DNA of 64,000 nucleotides from Enterococcaceae bacterium (GTDB lineage: Bacteria > Bacillota > Bacilli > Lactobacillales > Enterococcaceae): contig JALCOL010000012.1 in NCBI GenBank assembly GCA_022649665.1, forward strand, positions 19,287 to 83,286, written 5' to 3'. Of the stretch, positions 44,716 through 54,206 are shown piece after piece (within the stretch, counting starts at the first letter, position 1; each line of letters begins with the position of its first letter). The notes under the pieces are model-generated. The model saw nothing but the letters and a program-made list of their open reading frames with translations, did no database searches and had not been told where the DNA came from. Both the position numbers and the translations under genes were made by a program.

Positions 44716-45742
44716 ATCTTACCGTTACTGAATCTTTAAGGGTACAAAAACTGTTAAACGCGTTCATGAGCGATACGACCGGTTTTACCGTTACTGAATC
44801 TTTAAGGGTACAAAAACGGTTTAAAACCATTTATTGACATACAAGGGGTTTTACCGTTACTGAATCTTTAAGGGTACAAAAACTATTCATGCCTGCTCCT
44901 TTCGATTTCTCGTGTTTTACCGTTACTGAATCTTTAAGGGTACAAAAACGAGAGGAGAAAATGAACATGAAAAAACTAGGTTTTACCGTTACTGAATCTT
45001 TAAGGGTACAAAAACCTTGCGTCCAAGCATAATTTTTCATTTTAAGTTTTACCGTTACTGAATCTTTAAGGGTACAAAAACTCAAAGCGATCACGAAAGG
45101 CAAGGACCTAAAGTTTTACCGTTACTGAATCTTTAAGGGTACAAAAACGATCAGCAAAACGATCGCTGATCGGTAAAAGTTTTACCGTTACTGAATCTTT
45201 AAGGGTACAAAAACTGCCATCGACTTTGCCGAAAAGGTCGCAAAGTTTTACCGTTACTGAATCTTTAAGGGTACAAAAACATAGAGAACGAATTGAAGTT
45301 AACAAACTTGGTTTTACCGTTACTGAATCTTTAAGGGTACAAAAACCTCGGATCCGGCTTATTTGTGCTGCGGTCAGTTTTACCGTTACTGAATCTTTAA
45401 GGGTACAAAAACCTAGCGGATCAACGATCGACATCAGCGATGGTTTTACCGTTACTGAATCTTTAAGGGTACAAAAACACGACGTTTATTGGAGCTGGAA
45501 TAAAGATAGTTTTACCGTTACTGAATCTTTAAGGGTACAAAAACCGACTGGTGGCGATAGCTGCCATAACCGGCGTTTTACCGTTACTGAATCTTTAAGG
45601 GTACAAAAACGCACTTGTCCTAGTTGCGGCAGTGAGATTCGTTTTACCGTTACTGAATCTTTAAGGGTACAAAAACGAAGTGTGGACGATTCATATTTGG
45701 GAAGCAGTTTTACCGTTACTGAATCTTTAAGGGTACAAAAAC
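44716..45742 (-). CRISPR. type II-A CRISPR array, 16 repeats and 15 spacers
   Basis: The 36-base repeat, read on the transcribed minus strand, begins GTTTTTGTACCC and ends CGGTAAAAC, like the S. thermophilus CRISPR1 repeat. Copies start at 44716, 44782, 44848, 44914, 44980, 45046, 45113, 45179, 45245, 45311, 45377, 45443, 45509, 45575, 45641 and 45707. Spacers are 30 bases, one of 31 (45082-45112). All repeats are identical except the leader-distal one at 44716, which has two changes at its outer end, as is usual for the oldest repeat. The minus-strand direction follows from the tracrRNA and from the position of csn2 and leader. Confidence 0.98.
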
Positions 45743-45780
45743 TCAAATAGACGTCTCTATTCAAATTTTTGTACTTTTAG
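45743..45780 (-). promoter_or_regulatory. very short leader with ATTTGA anchor
   Basis: Only 38 bases lie between the csn2 stop and the first repeat. The leader ends in ATTTGA directly against the G of the repeat, matching the ATTTGAG leader-anchoring motif of type II-A systems. With the repeat end it forms an inverted repeat (GTACAAAAA at 45733-45741 and TTTTTGTAC at 45766-45774). The full leader probably extends into csn2. Confidence 0.7.
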
Positions 45781-46830
45781 TCAATTATTTAAGAAAATCT
45801 TCTCCAATTTGGAAATTTTTCCCGCTGTTGAAGCAAAATCATAGCTCATTTTACTTCCTAATAACTGACTAACTACTTTCAATAATACCATATCTTTCGC
45901 TTTTAAATAGATTTTTCCTTGTATCGATTCATCCCAACCGATATATGAAAGAATTCGATAAAATGAATCCAATAATAGTTCATCACTACCAAATGATTCA
46001 TCAGGATAATTTCGTTGAATCGATTCTTTCAAAAAGGAAAATTCTGGAATTTGCTGGTATTCTTCATAAAATACAATCGTACTGCTGGTATCATCATATG
46101 AATAAGGCAAGCTAAGGTAGTCTTCACTGAGAATAAAAATCTTTAATAATCCAGTGCTATCCCCAATACATTTCAATTTATCTACAAAATCACAAAACTT
46201 GCTTTTGGCGATAAACGAATTCAGATTACTGATCCAGACCCAGCTTTCTAATTGAGTCTTTTCCAATTGCATCTTCAATAATTGACAATATTCATCGATC
46301 AACTTCCCAATATCCATCATTTCTACCGGATACAAAGTTTCTTCTTCAAAAAAAGCTAATTCTAATAAATACTTTTTTATATCCCCGTAATTCATTTCAC
46401 GAATCATTGGCACAATATGCTGAAACTCACTTCGTACTGTTTTCTGTAATAGGATTTCTAGATTTAACAATCCGTCATTAATCTTTTCAATTCTTTTATT
46501 CGTTTCAAAATCGCCTTCAAAACCCTCCAAGTATTCTTGCATTAAACTCCCTTTGAGTAATTGAAATTGTTCTAAAAAACTCGCACGACAATCTAAAAAA
46601 TAAATAGGCAATTCTCTGCTTTTCATCATGCGGCCATCAATACAGATATTTATTCCATCATCTCCATAAATATTTTCCTCCAGATCAGAAAGACTTTTTC
46701 CGGTACTAAAGCGTTTCAACCCACGATATAATTTCCACTTTATTTCATGGTTTGCACCGAAAAAGTAAGTGATCCTTCCCGCGTCAAATTCAATAAATTT
46801 TGACTCCTCATACTCTAATTTGACATTCAT
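45781..46830 (-). CDS. csn2: Csn2, long (St1-type) spacer-acquisition protein
   Basis: The 349-residue protein is the long Csn2 form found with CRISPR1-type loci (short Csn2 is about 220). The N-terminal part GRITYFFGANHEIKWKLYRGLKRF carries the modified P-loop-like region of the family. Csn2 rings bind free DNA ends and work with Cas1-Cas2 and Cas9 in spacer uptake. Its ATG overlaps the cas2 stop (TGATG). Confidence 0.88.
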   Translation of the reverse strand: MNVKLEYEESKFIEFDAGRITYFFGANHEIKWKLYRGLKRFSTGKSLSDLEENIYGDDGINICIDGRMMKSRELPIYFLDCRASFLEQFQLLKGSLMQEYLEGFEGDFETNKRIEKINDGLLNLEILLQKTVRSEFQHIVPMIREMNYGDIKKYLLELAFFEEETLYPVEMMDIGKLIDEYCQLLKMQLEKTQLESWVWISNLNSFIAKSKFCDFVDKLKCIGDSTGLLKIFILSEDYLSLPYSYDDTSSTIVFYEEYQQIPEFSFLKESIQRNYPDESFGSDELLLDSFYRILSYIGWDESIQGKIYLKAKDMVLLKVVSQLLGSKMSYDFASTAGKISKLEKIFLNN

Positions 46831-47153
46831 CAGATCACCACCAACCGTTTATTGCTTACTGTCTCTTCCTGATGGCTGCGATTTCCGACTAATAGTTGCA
46901 TCTCTTCAAATTGCTTTTCACTTACATAAAGTAATCGAACTTCTCCAATCGGCGGTGTCATCCGTTTTAAAATTGCTTCATACTTTTTCCCTGCAGAACG
47001 ATTGGGAACAACACGATAATATATTGAATATTGCAGCATGACGAACCCATTAGATAGCAGTTCTTTTCGAAACATGCGATACATTCGCTGTTCTTTTTTT
47101 GTTTCCATTGGTAAGTCAAACATACATAAAACGCGCATTCGCTGGTACCTCAT
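46830..47153 (-). CDS. cas2: Cas2 endonuclease-fold integration protein
   Basis: The 107-residue protein has the Cas2 ferredoxin fold with MRVLCMFDLPMET near the N-terminus (Asp at the end of the first strand) and QYSIYYRVV. Cas2 joins two Cas1 dimers in the integrase. It overlaps cas1 (ATGA) and csn2, so the three are coupled. Confidence 0.95.
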   Translation of the reverse strand: MRYQRMRVLCMFDLPMETKKEQRMYRMFRKELLSNGFVMLQYSIYYRVVPNRSAGKKYEAILKRMTPPIGEVRLLYVSEKQFEEMQLLVGNRSHQEETVSNKRLVVI

Positions 47154-48055
47154 CTTTCTGCCTCCACAAAATCATCTAGTCGAACATCATGTATCAACTT
47201 TTCATCTTTCGATGTAATCGCTTTCATAAAACTAGTCACATATTTCAACATTACTTGATCAACCGTACTTTTTCGTCCATTATATTTCATTGGTTGATTT
47301 AGAAAATCAATCATTGTCAACCTCGCATCATAGCAAAGATATTCAAATCTTGTAAATATTTGCGTATCTATCCAATAATCCATGATTGGACGAAATGGCT
47401 CCATCAAGTCGTCGACAAGATTAAAAGAATTATATTCATTGCAGTGAAAAACACCAATCATCGTCATTAATCCTTGACCAACTGTTAACCGAGCAATTGC
47501 GGCACGCACAATAGCATATCCATAGTTCATAGCAATATTAATCATATCTTCTCCGTCTCGCGTGAACCCTTTTCCATACAGTGAATTAAAATAAACTTTC
47601 GCTACGTGTCCTTCTCGATTCGTATCATCACCAGGCAGCAGCTGACTGTATAGATCTTTCATGATATCGATTCTGTCTTGTTCCACTTTTTTAATCTGAG
47701 CAAAAAGAATCTGATTGATTATTTTTTGACCCACGATATTTTGCCAGATCCTGCTTTTTATTTCAGGATCCCACTCAAGCTGTTGCAATGATCTTTTTGC
47801 ACAATGATGATAATTTCCATAATTAAGCATGATCCCCGTCGGCAAATATCGATCATCACAAATAATCAATGCGATATTATATTTGGTGAATTTTGCTAAT
47901 AATTTCGTGGTGATCACTGTTTCTCCTTCTACGATGATCATACTGATGTCGGATAATGGAATCGTATATTTCTGCCCCCTTTTCATAATTGAAAGATTGT
48001 CCAATTGCAACTGCATATAGTCGCTTTCCTTGATATGCACTATTCGCCAAGTCAT
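47150..48055 (-). CDS. cas1: Cas1 integrase
   Basis: The 301-residue protein has Cas1 marks: the N-terminal beta domain (DISMIIVEGETVITTKLLAKF), catalytic Glu region (DDTNREGHVAKVYFNSLYG), the His segment (GVFHCNEYNSFNLVDDLMEPFRP) and the acidic residues there. It inserts spacers at the leader end. I chose ATG 48055, which TTGGAGGTGG precedes; the open frame reaches 48088 but would run into the tracrRNA terminator. Confidence 0.95.
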   Translation of the reverse strand: MTWRIVHIKESDYMQLQLDNLSIMKRGQKYTIPLSDISMIIVEGETVITTKLLAKFTKYNIALIICDDRYLPTGIMLNYGNYHHCAKRSLQQLEWDPEIKSRIWQNIVGQKIINQILFAQIKKVEQDRIDIMKDLYSQLLPGDDTNREGHVAKVYFNSLYGKGFTRDGEDMINIAMNYGYAIVRAAIARLTVGQGLMTMIGVFHCNEYNSFNLVDDLMEPFRPIMDYWIDTQIFTRFEYLCYDARLTMIDFLNQPMKYNGRKSTVDQVMLKYVTSFMKAITSKDEKLIHDVRLDDFVEAER

Positions 48056-48085
48056 AATCCACCTCCAAGTTTTTATAATAAAATA

Positions 48086-48189
48086 CAAAAAACCCGCTCT
48101 AATAAAAGAGCGGGAAATTCGGCATAAAGCCTTATTTTTGTAGATCCTTAAAAGATTCAGTAACGATAAAACTGTGAAGCGTCCCTCAC
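48086..48189 (-). ncRNA. tracrRNA
   Basis: Read on the minus strand: an anti-repeat (about 48138-48174) with CGTTACTGAATCTT and TCTACAAAAAT, matching the array repeat with a bulge; the nexus GGCTTTATGCC (48121-48131); and a terminator hairpin CCCGCTCT/AGAGCGGG (48093-48114) followed by a T-run. The order anti-repeat, nexus with ATGCC, GC-rich hairpin equals the S. thermophilus CRISPR1 tracrRNA. It lies between cas9 and cas1, its usual place in that group. Confidence 0.92.
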
Positions 48190-48195
48190 AACTTC

Positions 48196-48224
48196 ATGTT
48201 ACCAAGAGAGCGATTACATGTCAA
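48196..48224 (-). promoter_or_regulatory. tracrRNA promoter
   Basis: TTGACA (48219-48224) and TAACAT (48196-48201) are 17 bases apart on the minus strand. The -35 box lies across the cas9 stop codon region, and the start point would be near 48189. Confidence 0.8.
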
Positions 48225-51200
48225 GAATATTTCGCGATTGACCATTCTCTTTCTCTATATAAAAAGGATTTCCCAGCTCATCAGTATTCACTTTATATAG
48301 CTTGTAGCCTTTCCTAGTAAATTTTTTTACGAATCGCCCTGTCGGAGTCATTGTTCCGTAGAAATCAACAGTCTCTTTATTATCAAACTTTGCTTTCGTG
48401 ATCGGTTTTAATTCGACATATCCTAAGTTATCAGGAACGGTTCTTGAGCCAAATAGCAGTTCCAGTTCTGCTTTGTTGTCATCAATAATTTTTATTCTGT
48501 CGTTTCGGTACAAAGAGAACAAAAACTCAGAATCTCGATCGACATGTTCTTTTTTCTTAACAAGATCATAGCGATCCGCTGCAACACCATACTCCCCATT
48601 CTTCCCATACTTAAGATCAGAATATTTTAATCCCATAATCTCATACTCTTTCGTCAAATGATTGAAATAAACGTCTGTTCTCCAAGGTTTCAACGATTGT
48701 AAAGCGACTTTCTTATTACTAGCTGCTTGAGGAGTAATATCGATATGTGACCCCAATTTTTTATGATAATATTTCAAAGACTTGACGATCGGTCCATTAT
48801 TTTTTTTGGAATATTTCTTAATGAAACCATTTTCTTCACGATACATTGCAAAAGGACTGACTTTGACTTCTTTGACTTTTCCATTATCTTGCACTTGTTC
48901 AACCGATTCTGGATATTCCTGTAGGATTCTCTCTAATTTCTCGAATGTTTTTGGATCAATCCGCTGCATCAAGAATTTAGTTTTATCTTTTTCATAGATT
49001 TTTTTAAAATCAAGATAATCTTCTTGCTTATAAATGTCTTTGATTGTCCCCAAAACATAGTCTTCGGGCTCTTTATCTTTTCCAATTTGAGCTTTACGCG
49101 TCGTATAAATCGTTGCGTCACTTACTTTGCGATTCATTTTTTTGTCTACCTGATGATTAAATTTCACTCGTTTCCAAAGTTCCGGTAATTGATCTAAAAA
49201 ATGAGCGTAAGGCAAATCATACATAGCGTGTCCATAATCTTCTTCATTCAGTATTTCTCCAGTTTTGATATCGATCACGTTTTCGCCAACCTTGTTTGGG
49301 ATGATCGATGCTCCCTTTTCCCATAATTTCAACATTGGAGAGACTGCGATCACTGCTGCGTCGATAGCATGATGATGATGTGTATCGCGCGATTTGCTCA
49401 CATTCCATTTTTCCCGCAATTTACTCGTAAATTTCCCTCGAATAACGGTAACTTTGGCATCCATGTTCTTGCTGTCGACAAATTGCTGCAACTCATTTAA
49501 TACTACTCGTGAGGCGTAGCGAGTATCAACTAAGTTGCGTGCGATGAATCGCTTGCGGACTTCAATATTATTTAAATCTTCCGTGAAAAATAGATTTCTT
49601 ATCTTGGCCCCTGGTACCCGCTTATTTGATTTGAACATTGCCTTCATTGCTGCAAATCCTTGACCCTGCCCAGTTTTAAAGTATTCATATGGTGTATTGT
49701 TTCCTTTTTTTCGATTGGCTTCAGCGTAGCAAAGAACCTTATTGTTCAAGCCGTCATCAAAAGAAACAGAGCGTGGAATGATATGGTCGATATCAAAAAG
49801 TTCTTCATTAGAATACATATCTTCCGGCGATATTGTTTTTCCCGAATAGGGGCATTTGCCCATTTGCTGATACCATAATCGTAATTTAGTTGCAAATTTT
49901 TTTGATTTTCGGAATTTAGCAATCAATTGAATATCGCTCAATCCGGATATGTCTTGAAATTCCTGACGGGCATCATCTTTTTCTTTTTTATTCTTTTTTT
50001 GAAATTTCTGGATGTCGCGGCGTACTTCTTCCTCATTGCCATCTCGTGGCATCTCTATCACGATATAAGCTATATTCGGGTATTTTTTGATCAACTCATT
50101 GAATATTTTCATTGTTTGTTTGACTGATTTCCGAACAACCGGGTTATAGATATTCTCTGATAATCGCTTGATATCTATTTTATTTTTTCCGTTATAGTCA
50201 TTTCTTCCTTTTTTGATCAAATTCATTTCAGTCAAGATCGTCATTTGCTCTTTTGAAGTGTGCAATAACTCCGGTATCAATAATTTCATTGTTTTATACG
50301 AAAACCGGTGCCACTTTTGATTGCTGGTTAAAGCAAACCAAGTTTTGTTTTCAATAATCTTATCAATCAAATCGTTGTTTAGGAGAGGGTATTTTGCTTG
50401 CAATTCATCTGTTAGAATGCGTCGAATCTCACCATTCTCAGTATTCAATGTCAAAATATCTCCCAATTTATCCAATAATTCAGTCGGCCATTCAGTAATA
50501 TCATATCCCAATGACAAAAAATTTTTATGGATTTTTCGATATATCGGCATGGAATGAATCTCTGGCTTCTCATCGCTATTTATTTGATAACCATGGATTT
50601 GATCTTCTTTGACACCGGCGACTTTGGAAATTAGTTTCATCATTGTTACTGCTTTTGTGGTTGTTTTTAATTCAGTGAGAATTTGTTTTTTTTGTTCTGA
50701 ACTTAGCCTTCCGCTTTCGGTCTGACCAATACGCAAATTATTAAGATCATTAAGCAAATTGTATACTTGGGCAGTGTATGAATTGCCGGCTGCTCGGTAT
50801 TCATCCGGAAAAATCTTGTCTTTGCCGATCAAAATTTCAAATAGATTGGTCAACGTCTCTCCGTTCGTTCGGTAAATGCCATAATCTGTTCGCGATTTCT
50901 CATTGCCCGGCCCTTTAAAATAATCGCGTTTTCGTTGGATAATAGCAATTATCTTCTGAATCATTTCATCGGTTATTTCAGGATAAAATTCTTGCTGCTT
51001 TTCTAGAATCTTTTTCGCTTCTTCAAGATAATCCTTTGTCGGAAAAACATTTAGAAGAACTTTACCACCTGTTTCTCCACTGCCTTCAACTTCGACTTGA
51101 CCACGAACCTTTTGAAATTCTGTCAGCCGCTTCAATTGGATCTCAGCAGGTGTTTCATTTTGCAATGCTTTTTGATTGTGTGTAAGACTTGCTTTATAAG

Positions 51201-51600
51201 AAGAACCCTCCTCATCTTCTGCATCGACAAGTGAATAGCTGATACCACGCCTTTTCACCAGATGATGAATCGCTGCAGCCAATTCTTCACGAGATAACTT
51301 TTCGCTGACCCCTTTTACCCTGGCACGATACGGATCATAATTTATCAATTCAGCTGTATACGGGAATCCATACTCTTCCAACACCTTCTTCGCATCTTTT
51401 ACGCGATTTTTTCTGCGCCGCAATAATCGGCGAGCTTGCCGGAATTGGCGTCTCTCCACATTTTTCGAAGCCGAAGCAGCCGGAAAAATACTGACACCTG
51501 TTTCCAAAATCCGGCCACCTTCTGTTGCGACAACACTCCAGCCGCAACTGGCAATCCCAATGTCAAAGCCAAGGTTCACCTTTTGTTCAACGACTCTCAT
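48214..51600 (-). CDS. cas9: Cas9, compact St1Cas9-like (type II-A)
   Basis: The 1128-residue nuclease has all catalytic parts: RuvC-I (LGFDIGIASCGWSVV, Asp13), Arg-rich bridge helix (ERRQFRQARRLLRRRKNR), RuvC-II (YIVIEMPRD, near residue 515), HNH (DIDHIIPRSVSFDDGLNNKVL, near 600) and RuvC-III (HHHHAIDAA, near 740), then a PAM-binding C-terminal domain. Its length and its tracrRNA and repeat are near those of S. thermophilus CRISPR1 Cas9 (1121 residues), so a similar A-rich PAM may be expected, though this is not visible. ATG follows GGAGGAG. No inactivating change is seen. Confidence 0.95.
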   Translation of the reverse strand: MRVVEQKVNLGFDIGIASCGWSVVATEGGRILETGVSIFPAASASKNVERRQFRQARRLLRRRKNRVKDAKKVLEEYGFPYTAELINYDPYRARVKGVSEKLSREELAAAIHHLVKRRGISYSLVDAEDEEGSSYKASLTHNQKALQNETPAEIQLKRLTEFQKVRGQVEVEGSGETGGKVLLNVFPTKDYLEEAKKILEKQQEFYPEITDEMIQKIIAIIQRKRDYFKGPGNEKSRTDYGIYRTNGETLTNLFEILIGKDKIFPDEYRAAGNSYTAQVYNLLNDLNNLRIGQTESGRLSSEQKKQILTELKTTTKAVTMMKLISKVAGVKEDQIHGYQINSDEKPEIHSMPIYRKIHKNFLSLGYDITEWPTELLDKLGDILTLNTENGEIRRILTDELQAKYPLLNNDLIDKIIENKTWFALTSNQKWHRFSYKTMKLLIPELLHTSKEQMTILTEMNLIKKGRNDYNGKNKIDIKRLSENIYNPVVRKSVKQTMKIFNELIKKYPNIAYIVIEMPRDGNEEEVRRDIQKFQKKNKKEKDDARQEFQDISGLSDIQLIAKFRKSKKFATKLRLWYQQMGKCPYSGKTISPEDMYSNEELFDIDHIIPRSVSFDDGLNNKVLCYAEANRKKGNNTPYEYFKTGQGQGFAAMKAMFKSNKRVPGAKIRNLFFTEDLNNIEVRKRFIARNLVDTRYASRVVLNELQQFVDSKNMDAKVTVIRGKFTSKLREKWNVSKSRDTHHHHAIDAAVIAVSPMLKLWEKGASIIPNKVGENVIDIKTGEILNEEDYGHAMYDLPYAHFLDQLPELWKRVKFNHQVDKKMNRKVSDATIYTTRKAQIGKDKEPEDYVLGTIKDIYKQEDYLDFKKIYEKDKTKFLMQRIDPKTFEKLERILQEYPESVEQVQDNGKVKEVKVSPFAMYREENGFIKKYSKKNNGPIVKSLKYYHKKLGSHIDITPQAASNKKVALQSLKPWRTDVYFNHLTKEYEIMGLKYSDLKYGKNGEYGVAADRYDLVKKKEHVDRDSEFLFSLYRNDRIKIIDDNKAELELLFGSRTVPDNLGYVELKPITKAKFDNKETVDFYGTMTPTGRFVKKFTRKGYKLYKVNTDELGNPFYIEKENGQSRNILDM

Positions 51601-51717
51601 TTTATCTCCTCCAAAAGTAAGCGTTTCCTTGATTGTATCAAATAATCGCTACAAATTAAATAATCTCTCATTTTTATTCATTCAGATTTATCTATACAAA
51701 TTTTTCCCTATTCTTTT

Positions 51718-52482
51718 TTAAATATCTTTCCATCTTTCTTCTGGAATAATCAGCTTTTCATGGCTAGCAAAAAAAGGTGCAGTCAACTCATGCCAGCGCG
51801 CTTCAAAAAATTGAGCAGCGAGCGCAGGTGATAATCCATAATTTCCTAATGCATAACCATCATTTACTTCGACTACTAATGTGCGATGATCTGCAGTGAC
51901 GCCAATATCTAAAGAATAAGCAATTGGCGAGTTGGACCACGCCGAGATTGCTTGATCGATCACTTTGGCATCGTACTGATAATGATAGTCTCCCTTATAT
52001 GGACGAACGTCCAGCACTTCCCTATTTAGCACAAAAGTACGCCATTCCCGTTTAAAATCTATTCCTTCGCTGATCCATACGGGATAATCAAAAGGTAATC
52101 CTATTCCAACTAAATCTTGTGTTCCATTAACAAGGCGGCCCGTAAAAGTTTTACTTCCTTGCTTTGGTTTGATGAAGGATCCCCAATTATCCGGATTATT
52201 CACAATTTCTCCCAAAACACCGGTACGAATTTTACGCCCAAAAAATGGTTCTAATTCCGTTGGGTAATCTGTCTCATCAATTTTAATTCCCATTAATTCA
52301 AGAATTGCTCTCGTTTCATAAATATAATCTATCAAAATATCATCTTTAAATAATGCTGGAATTTCATGAATCGATTGATACAAAACAATTTCTTCCCCAC
52401 GAAGATAAAAACCCACTTGGACATTATATTTATTCACACTGACCTCGATTGGGAATTCGCTATCTCTGATATATACTGTCAA
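51718..52482 (-). CDS. ATP-grasp (DUF4343-like) protein
   Basis: The 254-residue protein has an ATP-grasp C-terminal region (GSFIKPKQGSKTFTG, WISEGIDFKREWRTFV and the metal site VVEVNDGYALG). Such enzymes join a carboxylate to an amine or similar using ATP. The start is TTG with AAGGAGAAAG before it. It lies 118 bases before cas9 on the same strand, but there is no known link with CRISPR; immunity or peptide modification is conjecture. Confidence 0.7.
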   Translation of the reverse strand: MTVYIRDSEFPIEVSVNKYNVQVGFYLRGEEIVLYQSIHEIPALFKDDILIDYIYETRAILELMGIKIDETDYPTELEPFFGRKIRTGVLGEIVNNPDNWGSFIKPKQGSKTFTGRLVNGTQDLVGIGLPFDYPVWISEGIDFKREWRTFVLNREVLDVRPYKGDYHYQYDAKVIDQAISAWSNSPIAYSLDIGVTADHRTLVVEVNDGYALGNYGLSPALAAQFFEARWHELTAPFFASHEKLIIPEERWKDI

Positions 52483-52870
52483 GTCTTTCTCCTTCTTTCT
52501 TGATCCAGATAATTTATTAAAGCGTTTTCATTTCGAGCTAGCCTATTTCCTATTTATTGGTGCCTTGAAATCAAGTTTCTCCCTTTGCCGCTTTTACATT
52601 AAATATCTGACTCATTTGGATATATTATATCAAACAAACTCATGTTGATTTGCACAGGCAACTTCTGCCGCAACAAATTAATTGTTAAAAAATTTTATTC
52701 AGTAATCCATACCAAGTAAAATTATGTTTAGATCACAATATGTTCGTTTCCAAATAATAACTAATATAGGAACTGGACTTATATATCTTTCTGTGCAGAT
52801 ACTGTGTCAGAGATTAAATATATATGGCTTGCGACCATGGAGATTTTCAAAATTTAACTAACCAAAATAA
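52483..52870. other. 388-base AT-rich gap, no feature seen
   Basis: No open frame, hairpin or clear promoter was found apart from the sequence right before the ATP-grasp start. Confidence 0.6.
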
Positions 52871-52918
52871 AGGCCTAGAAAAATCGAGGAACCGATTTCT
52901 CTAGGCCTGATAATTTAT
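52871..52918. terminator. hairpin after the coiled-coil secreted gene
   Basis: AGGCCTAGAAAAATCG and near complement CGATTTCTCTAGGCCT form a long stem with T-rich flanks, 19 bases after the stop at 52937. Confidence 0.8.
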
Positions 52919-52936
52919 TTTATTTAGCTGGTTTTT

Positions 52937-54191
52937 TTACTGTTTCGCCGAGCCGTTCCCGTGTCCCGGCGAATAATTTGCCGCTTCGGCAGCGGTGATC
53001 AGTTGATAATTTCCCGGATTTTTCACTTGTCCATAGGTTTTGCCGCTGTCTGGTTTCAAGAACTTATACCCTGCTGGTGCTTGATACCAGCCGCCGACTT
53101 GGGTCGGTGCGGCAGCTGATGCTTGTGCGGCGGCATTATTCTGCTTTTCCGCTTGTGCGGCAGCGGCGGCTGCCGCAGCTGCTTCCTGCTCAGCTTTTTT
53201 CTTCGCTTCAGCTGCCCGGCGCTCGCTGCTGGCGGAAATATCCGTATAGTTTGTTTGCAGTGCTTGATAATGCGTATTCAGCTGTCCCGGCTCGATTTCT
53301 TTCAGTTGCAAAGTATCAGTTAGAGTTTGACTTGCTTTCGTCAGCTGTTCTTTTTCTTCCGCGCTGACATCACTGCTTGCCAGCAGTGCTTTCGTTGATT
53401 CGATCAGTTCACTCGCTGGCTTTTCATTTTCGGAAAACTCTTTTTCAATCTTTTCTTGTTTGCCGGCTAAATCTTTCAGCAATGATTTTGAGGTATCTCT
53501 GCGTTGTTGAACTGTTTGATAACTATCAGCATCCGCAAAAAATTGTTCGTTCTTCTTTTGCTCTGCTGTTAAGGTCGCCTTATCTTTTTCTGATAAATAT
53601 TTTTTCTCCGCCAATTCAGCTGCTGATTTATTTGCCTCTTTCAGCTCATCGACCACCGCAACTAATTTTGCCTGATTTTTATCGATTCGGCTCGTCAGTC
53701 CCTTCACTTGATCGGCGAACGTGCGAACCGGCGCGACTTGTTTGGCTGCCGTGAGCTGTTTGTATTTAGCGCTTACATTCTCTGCCTCTTTAAAATCATC
53801 GGCATCGATAAATGCTTCTGCTTTTTTTCTTTTCTAGAGTGGTGACCGTGTCTGTCAGTTTCGCCAATTCTGTTTGCGCTGCTTGCGCTTCTTTGGCAGC
53901 GGCACTTTTTTGGATTTTTGCGATCAGTGCTTTTTCCTCAGCTAAGCGCGAACGTAGCGAATGACGGGTCTCTTTTTTTTCTGCTTGTTCGATGGCTTTT
54001 AAATCTTTTTTGAGCTGCTCTTCCTGCTTCGCTGAAACAAACTCTGAAGCCAACACTTTTTGAATTTTTTGTTCCTGCCGATCATGCTCTTTATAAACCG
54101 TTTGATAAGCTTCGGCATCAACTGTAGTCATCACGGAACCCGCGGTGATGAATGCTAAAATAATTGCGATGGTTTCCCGACTCAACTTCAC
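52937..54191 (-). pseudogene. secreted coiled-coil protein, split by one-base shift in an A-run
   Basis: Two adjoining frames (53796-54191 and 52937-53707) join into one protein of about 417 residues if one A is removed from the seven-A run at about 53822-53828. The text then reads TTLEKKKAEAFIDADDFKEAEN. The N-terminus has a signal/anchor helix (TIAIILAFITAGSVMTTVDA), then long Glu/Lys/Ala coiled coils, an Ala-rich run and a C-terminal region VGGWYQAPAGYKFLKPDSGKT resembling repeats in cell-wall proteins. GTG start with GGGGAG. The function is unknown; a surface stalk is likely. The shift may be real or an assembly error. Confidence 0.7.
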
Positions 54192-54206
54192 GAATTTCTC
54201 CCCTTT

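Noticed and set aside
44752..45706. Self-targeting spacers against the phage-like element in this window
   Set aside because: By eye I found no spacer that matches the 56-64 kb region or other genes here. This was not an exhaustive search; a BLASTN of the 15 spacers against the whole genome would decide.
44716..45742. Reading the array on the plus strand because the plus-strand repeat starts GTTTTA and ends AAAAC
   Set aside because: The tracrRNA on the minus strand carries CGTTACTGAATCTT, which pairs with a minus-strand repeat transcript; the leader anchor ATTTGA and csn2 are on the right; and the degenerate repeat is on the left. All point to minus.
45226..45750. Open frames with repeated FTVTESLRVQK text on the plus strand and FCTLKDSVTVK on the minus strand, looking like repeat proteins
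   Set aside because: Repeat plus spacer is 66 bases, a multiple of three, so the CRISPR repeat is translated in the same frame again and again. There is no ribosome site; they are artefacts of the array.
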